Origin: Bartonella harrusi
GTDB taxonomy: Bacteria; Pseudomonadota; Alphaproteobacteria; Rhizobiales; Rhizobiaceae
Direction: 5' to 3'
DNA length: 64,000 bases
Assembly: GCF_024297065.1 (NCBI RefSeq)
Contig: NZ_CP101114.1
Span: 1,426,001-1,490,000, forward strand
Position 1 is the first letter of the stretch; every line of letters starts with the position of its first letter. The notes beneath the pieces are model-generated. The model did no database searches, had not been told where the DNA came from, and saw only the letters and a list, made by a program, of their open reading frames with translations. Below are positions 61,625 to 64,000 of the stretch, piece by piece. The translations under genes and the position numbers were made by a program.

Positions 61625-62854
61625 TCATTTATAAGAAACGGTTGTTTTAAGTTCAGAAGAAACATCTGTATTTGTTTCCAAATTGCACAAAACACGTTTT
61701 AACATCCCTTCAGTATCAGCAGCACGTTGTGAATGTGTTACGAATCCACCACCAAGAATACGTGCTTCATGATCATTTCCATCGTAAAAAACACAAGCCT
61801 GCCCTGGTGCCACAGCATTTTCACGTTCCAACAAATCAACAGAAAAAACACCTTCGTGATAATGCAAACGCGCCAGATGAGGGGGGCGAGTTGAACGAAC
61901 TTTTACAGCCATCTCAATACCATCAGGAGGAAAATGATCCAACGGCTCATCACCTAACCAATTGACATCACGCAAAAAGAGTTTACGTGTTTCCAACATT
62001 TCACGCGGCCCAACAATAACACGCGCATTTTCCACATCAAGATAAACCACATAAAGCGCTTCACCCGTTGCAACACCAATACCACGACGTTGACCAACAG
62101 TATAATGAACAATTCCCGAATGTTTGCCCAAGATCTGTCCATCGATATGCATAATAACTCCAGGATTTGCTGCTTCTGGTCGCAATTTTGTAATAACATC
62201 AGAATATTTTCCTTGCGGAACAAAACAAATATCCTGACTGTCATGCTTATTCGCAATAACAAAGCCCATTTCTGCTGCTATTTCACGAACACGTGCTTTT
62301 GGAAGGTTTCCAAGTGGAAAGCGTAAATAATCAATCTGCTCTTGCGTCGTTGCGAAAAGAAAATAACTCTGATCACGATCGTTATCGAGCGGACGAAAAA
62401 GTGCCCGATGCGCACCATGGGGACGAGAACGAATATAATGACCCGTCGCCAAAGCATCCGCACCTAATTCACGTGCAGTTGCTAATAAATCAGCGAACTT
62501 GACAGTTTGATTGCACGCGACACACGGCACAGGGGTCTCTCCATGCGCATAACTTTCTGCAAAAGGATCAATCACTGCTTCGCGAAACCGTTTTTCATAA
62601 TCAAGAACATAATAAGGTATCCCCAAAGTTTCTGCTACACGGCGAGCATCTTCAATATCTTGTCCAGCACAACACGACCCTACTCGATGTGTTGCGGCAC
62701 CATGATCATAAAGCTGCAAGGTAATCCCAATGACATCATACCCTTCCCTTTTTAAGAGACCCGCAACAACTGATGAATCAACACCCCCCGACATTGCAAC
62801 AACAATACGAGAATTATCAGGTGGTCCTGGCAAATCAAGACTGTTCAAAAACAT
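61625..62854 (-). CDS. mnmA: tRNA 2-thiouridylase MnmA
   Basis: MnmA thiolates U34 of Lys, Glu and Gln tRNAs. The 409-residue protein has the PP-loop SGGVDSSV (residues 22-29), catalytic Cys114 in CVACN and Cys210 in [18 protein letters not shown], and the C-terminal barrel with [13 protein letters not shown]. Length suits Rhizobiales. It is divergent from sciP across a 348-base gap. Confidence 0.95.
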   Translation of the reverse strand: MFLNSLDLPGPPDNSRIVVAMSGGVDSSVVAGLLKREGYDVIGITLQLYDHGAATHRVGSCCAGQDIEDARRVAETLGIPYYVLDYEKRFREAVIDPFAESYAHGETPVPCVACNQTVKFADLLATARELGADALATGHYIRSRPHGAHRALFRPLDNDRDQSYFLFATTQEQIDYLRFPLGNLPKARVREIAAEMGFVIANKHDSQDICFVPQGKYSDVITKLRPEAANPGVIMHIDGQILGKHSGIVHYTVGQRRGIGVATGEALYVVYLDVENARVIVGPREMLETRKLFLRDVNWLGDEPLDHFPPDGIEMAVKVRSTRPPHLARLHYHEGVFSVDLLERENAVAPGQACVFYDGNDHEARILGGGFVTHSQRAADTEGMLKRVLCNLETNTDVSSELKTTVSYK

Positions 62855-63202
62855 GTACTTATTCTCTAATAATAGTCATCGATTGATTAATGGCGTTACA
62901 CACGCTATCTATTGTCTCTTTATATTGTTTTTTTATTCTTTCCACAACCAATAGCATGATTTTCTTTACAGCAACTGCAAACAAAAAAGAGTGATGGAAA
63001 TAAGGCACAATGAAAATCCTTTTTACTCTTAAAAAAAACACCGATAAAAACACTATAAAAAGCGCTTTTCCGCATTTCACTTTGCACGTTATTTTTACAT
63101 AGTAACTTACTTTGTTAATTTTTTCTTTCAACGTGTTTAGCTCTTTTTTAAATTTCATGCTTTAAAAAAGAATCAAGTCCTTGACTAGAGTTAGAGGATA
63201 CG
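62855..63202. other. divergent promoter region between mnmA and sciP
   Basis: About 350 AT-rich bases that must hold both promoters. A 99-codon minus-strand frame (62859-63158) is basic and hydrophobic with no family and is not called. No perfect CtrA box (TTAA-N7-TTAA) was found. Confidence 0.4.
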
Positions 63203-63478
63203 ATGACCAATTTGATAAAAACACAAATGAAATATGTTATTGGGCCAGATGGAAGTCCACTTACAATCGCTGATCTACCGCCAAAAACGACACGGCGCTG
63301 GGTAATCCGTCGCAAAGCGGAAGTTGTTGCGGCGGTTAGAGGTGGATTGTTAAGTCTTGATGAGGCGTGTCAACGCTACACTTTAACCGTAGAAGAATTT
63401 CTTTCATGGCAAAGTTTGATTGATGAACACGGTTTAGCTGGATTACGAACGACCAGAATCCAACATTACAGGCATTAA
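63203..63478 (+). CDS. sciP: CtrA inhibitor SciP (DUF1153)
   Basis: The 91-residue protein is a compact helix-turn-helix protein with the highly conserved MKYVIGPDGSPLTIADLPP start, RWVIRRKAEVVAAVRGGLL, and EEFLSWQ. SciP binds CtrA and blocks its activation of cell-cycle genes in G1-like cells of alphaproteobacteria. AGAGGA precedes the ATG. In this intracellular lineage without some CtrA targets, the regulon may be smaller; that is inference. Confidence 0.93.
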   Translation: MTNLIKTQMKYVIGPDGSPLTIADLPPKTTRRWVIRRKAEVVAAVRGGLLSLDEACQRYTLTVEEFLSWQSLIDEHGLAGLRTTRIQHYRH

Positions 63479-63513
63479 TTGTTCTTGGTAATGATTGGGT
63501 AATAACGACCCTC

Positions 63514-63554
63514 CATAAAACAGCCAAACTTTTATCAAGTTTGGCTGTTTTATG
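63514..63554. terminator. perfect 18-base inverted repeat after sciP
   Basis: Arms CATAAAACAGCCAAACTT and its exact complement flank TTATC. It begins 36 bases past the sciP stop. With A and T runs inside the arms it can work as a terminator on both strands. Confidence 0.75.
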
Positions 63555-63559
63555 TGTTT

Positions 63560-63852
63560 CAAAGCCTCTAACACCACCATCTTTACACTTATGAAGGGAC
63601 AAGTCGGCCCCATCAATACTCTTTGCCAGCCCCCAATATCGCAATGGCTCTTAGTATTGAGACGATTCATTAAGAGGCATTTTTACTTCTTTTTTTAAAG
63701 TTTTTACCCACACGAATCCCGCTTATGACGTGCATAAATGATTATGATTGATTCAAGATAAAAGGACTTAAGATGAGAGAATCTTACAATATTCGGGGAT
63801 CTCATTCAACATGCAAAAGATGAATTATCATTATAAATCAATGTATTGCTAG
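63560..63852 (-). pseudogene. integrase 5' fragment repeat, copy H
   Basis: On the minus strand the left end (ATTGATTTATAATGATAAT) is near 63845. It is followed by the shared upstream part (CCGAATATTGTAAGATTCTC), a CACGTCATAAGCGGG segment, and a decayed integrase start with recognisable LSLHKCKDGGV. It ends against the sciP terminator hairpin after about 45 codons. Confidence 0.75.
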
Positions 63853-63922
63853 CATACAACTTTCTCAAAGGCTTTCTTTGTCAAACTATAGCCTTTATCA
63901 TCCCGTCATTGAGTTAGAATGA

Positions 63923-64000
63923 ATGAAAAGACCCTCGTCATCTACTGCGCTCTTCTTTTCCCGTTTCTCAAGAAGCTGTGCGTGTTGTAGCTCCGTATTA
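63923..64000 (+). other. possible start of a gene cut by the window edge
   Basis: An ATG at 63923 opens a frame that runs off the window (MKRPSSSTALLFSRF). There is no clear ribosome site, and the 25 visible residues match nothing I know. It may be the N-terminus of the next gene or chance. Confidence 0.2.

Noticed and set aside
62859..63158. 99-codon minus-strand frame before mnmA
   Set aside because: Low-complexity basic and hydrophobic composition, no family, and it lies in the mnmA-sciP promoter gap.
63060..63202. CtrA binding box before sciP
   Set aside because: TTAA pairs occur, but the spacing is not seven bases; AT richness makes chance matches likely.

Overview
The window reads as a stretch of a Bartonella chromosome (Alphaproteobacteria, Rhizobiales). 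The reasons are low-GC coding with long AT-rich gaps, Rhizobiales gene pairs (trxB-lsrB, lpsB-greA, lgt-midA-pgeF, ubiK-lgt), a BA14K protein, the CtrA inhibitor SciP, and many decayed fragments of one tyrosine-integrase gene. The species cannot be fixed from the sequence alone. No rRNA, tRNA, CRISPR array or intact insertion sequence was seen.

Layout. 1-5.3 kb: the tail of a mechanosensitive channel, a Na/Pi cotransporter, a GlsB-type membrane protein, a lone phi29-gp16-like DNA packaging ATPase, and ubiC. 5.3-15.2 kb: carA and carB, separated by a dead MFS transporter that has been split by two integrase-fragment insertions, and by a DUF1460 lipoprotein. 15.4-21.9 kb: cold-shock protein, aspartate aminotransferase, a probable AbcR-type small RNA beside lsrB-trxB, and trkH. 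23-32.7 kb: lpsB-greA, an SH3 protein, uvrB (frame broken near the 3' end), a His-rich BA14K protein, a metallo-hydrolase, and an OmpR/EnvZ-type two-component pair. 32.2-40.8 kb: YbjN, UbiK, lgt-midA-pgeF, prs, a HerA-like ATPase, rplY-pth. 41.6-50.4 kb: L,D-transpeptidase, ychF, a PRC-barrel protein, the petABC cytochrome bc1 operon, trmL, cca. 50.6-57.5 kb: a tight MoxR-DUF58-DUF4159-VWA-like operon. 57.7-63.5 kb: metallophosphoesterase, CDF transporter, a candidate three-hairpin small RNA, a broken TrmH-family methyltransferase, mnmA, sciP.

Most genes are housekeeping: pyrimidine and arginine precursor supply (carAB), PRPP (prs), ubiquinone and respiration (ubiC, ubiK, midA, petABC), envelope (lgt, pgeF, L,D-transpeptidase, lpsB), translation and tRNA modification (rplY, pth, cca, trmL, mnmA, ychF), repair (uvrB) and ion transport. 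Accessory signals lie between them. Eight copies of a repeat share one left end and hold the upstream region plus the 5' part of an integrase gene. There is one orphan phage-motor gene, two small-RNA candidates, and several homopolymer tracts or frameshifts. The most unusual item is the full-length phi29-type packaging ATPase standing alone in a Gram-negative chromosome.
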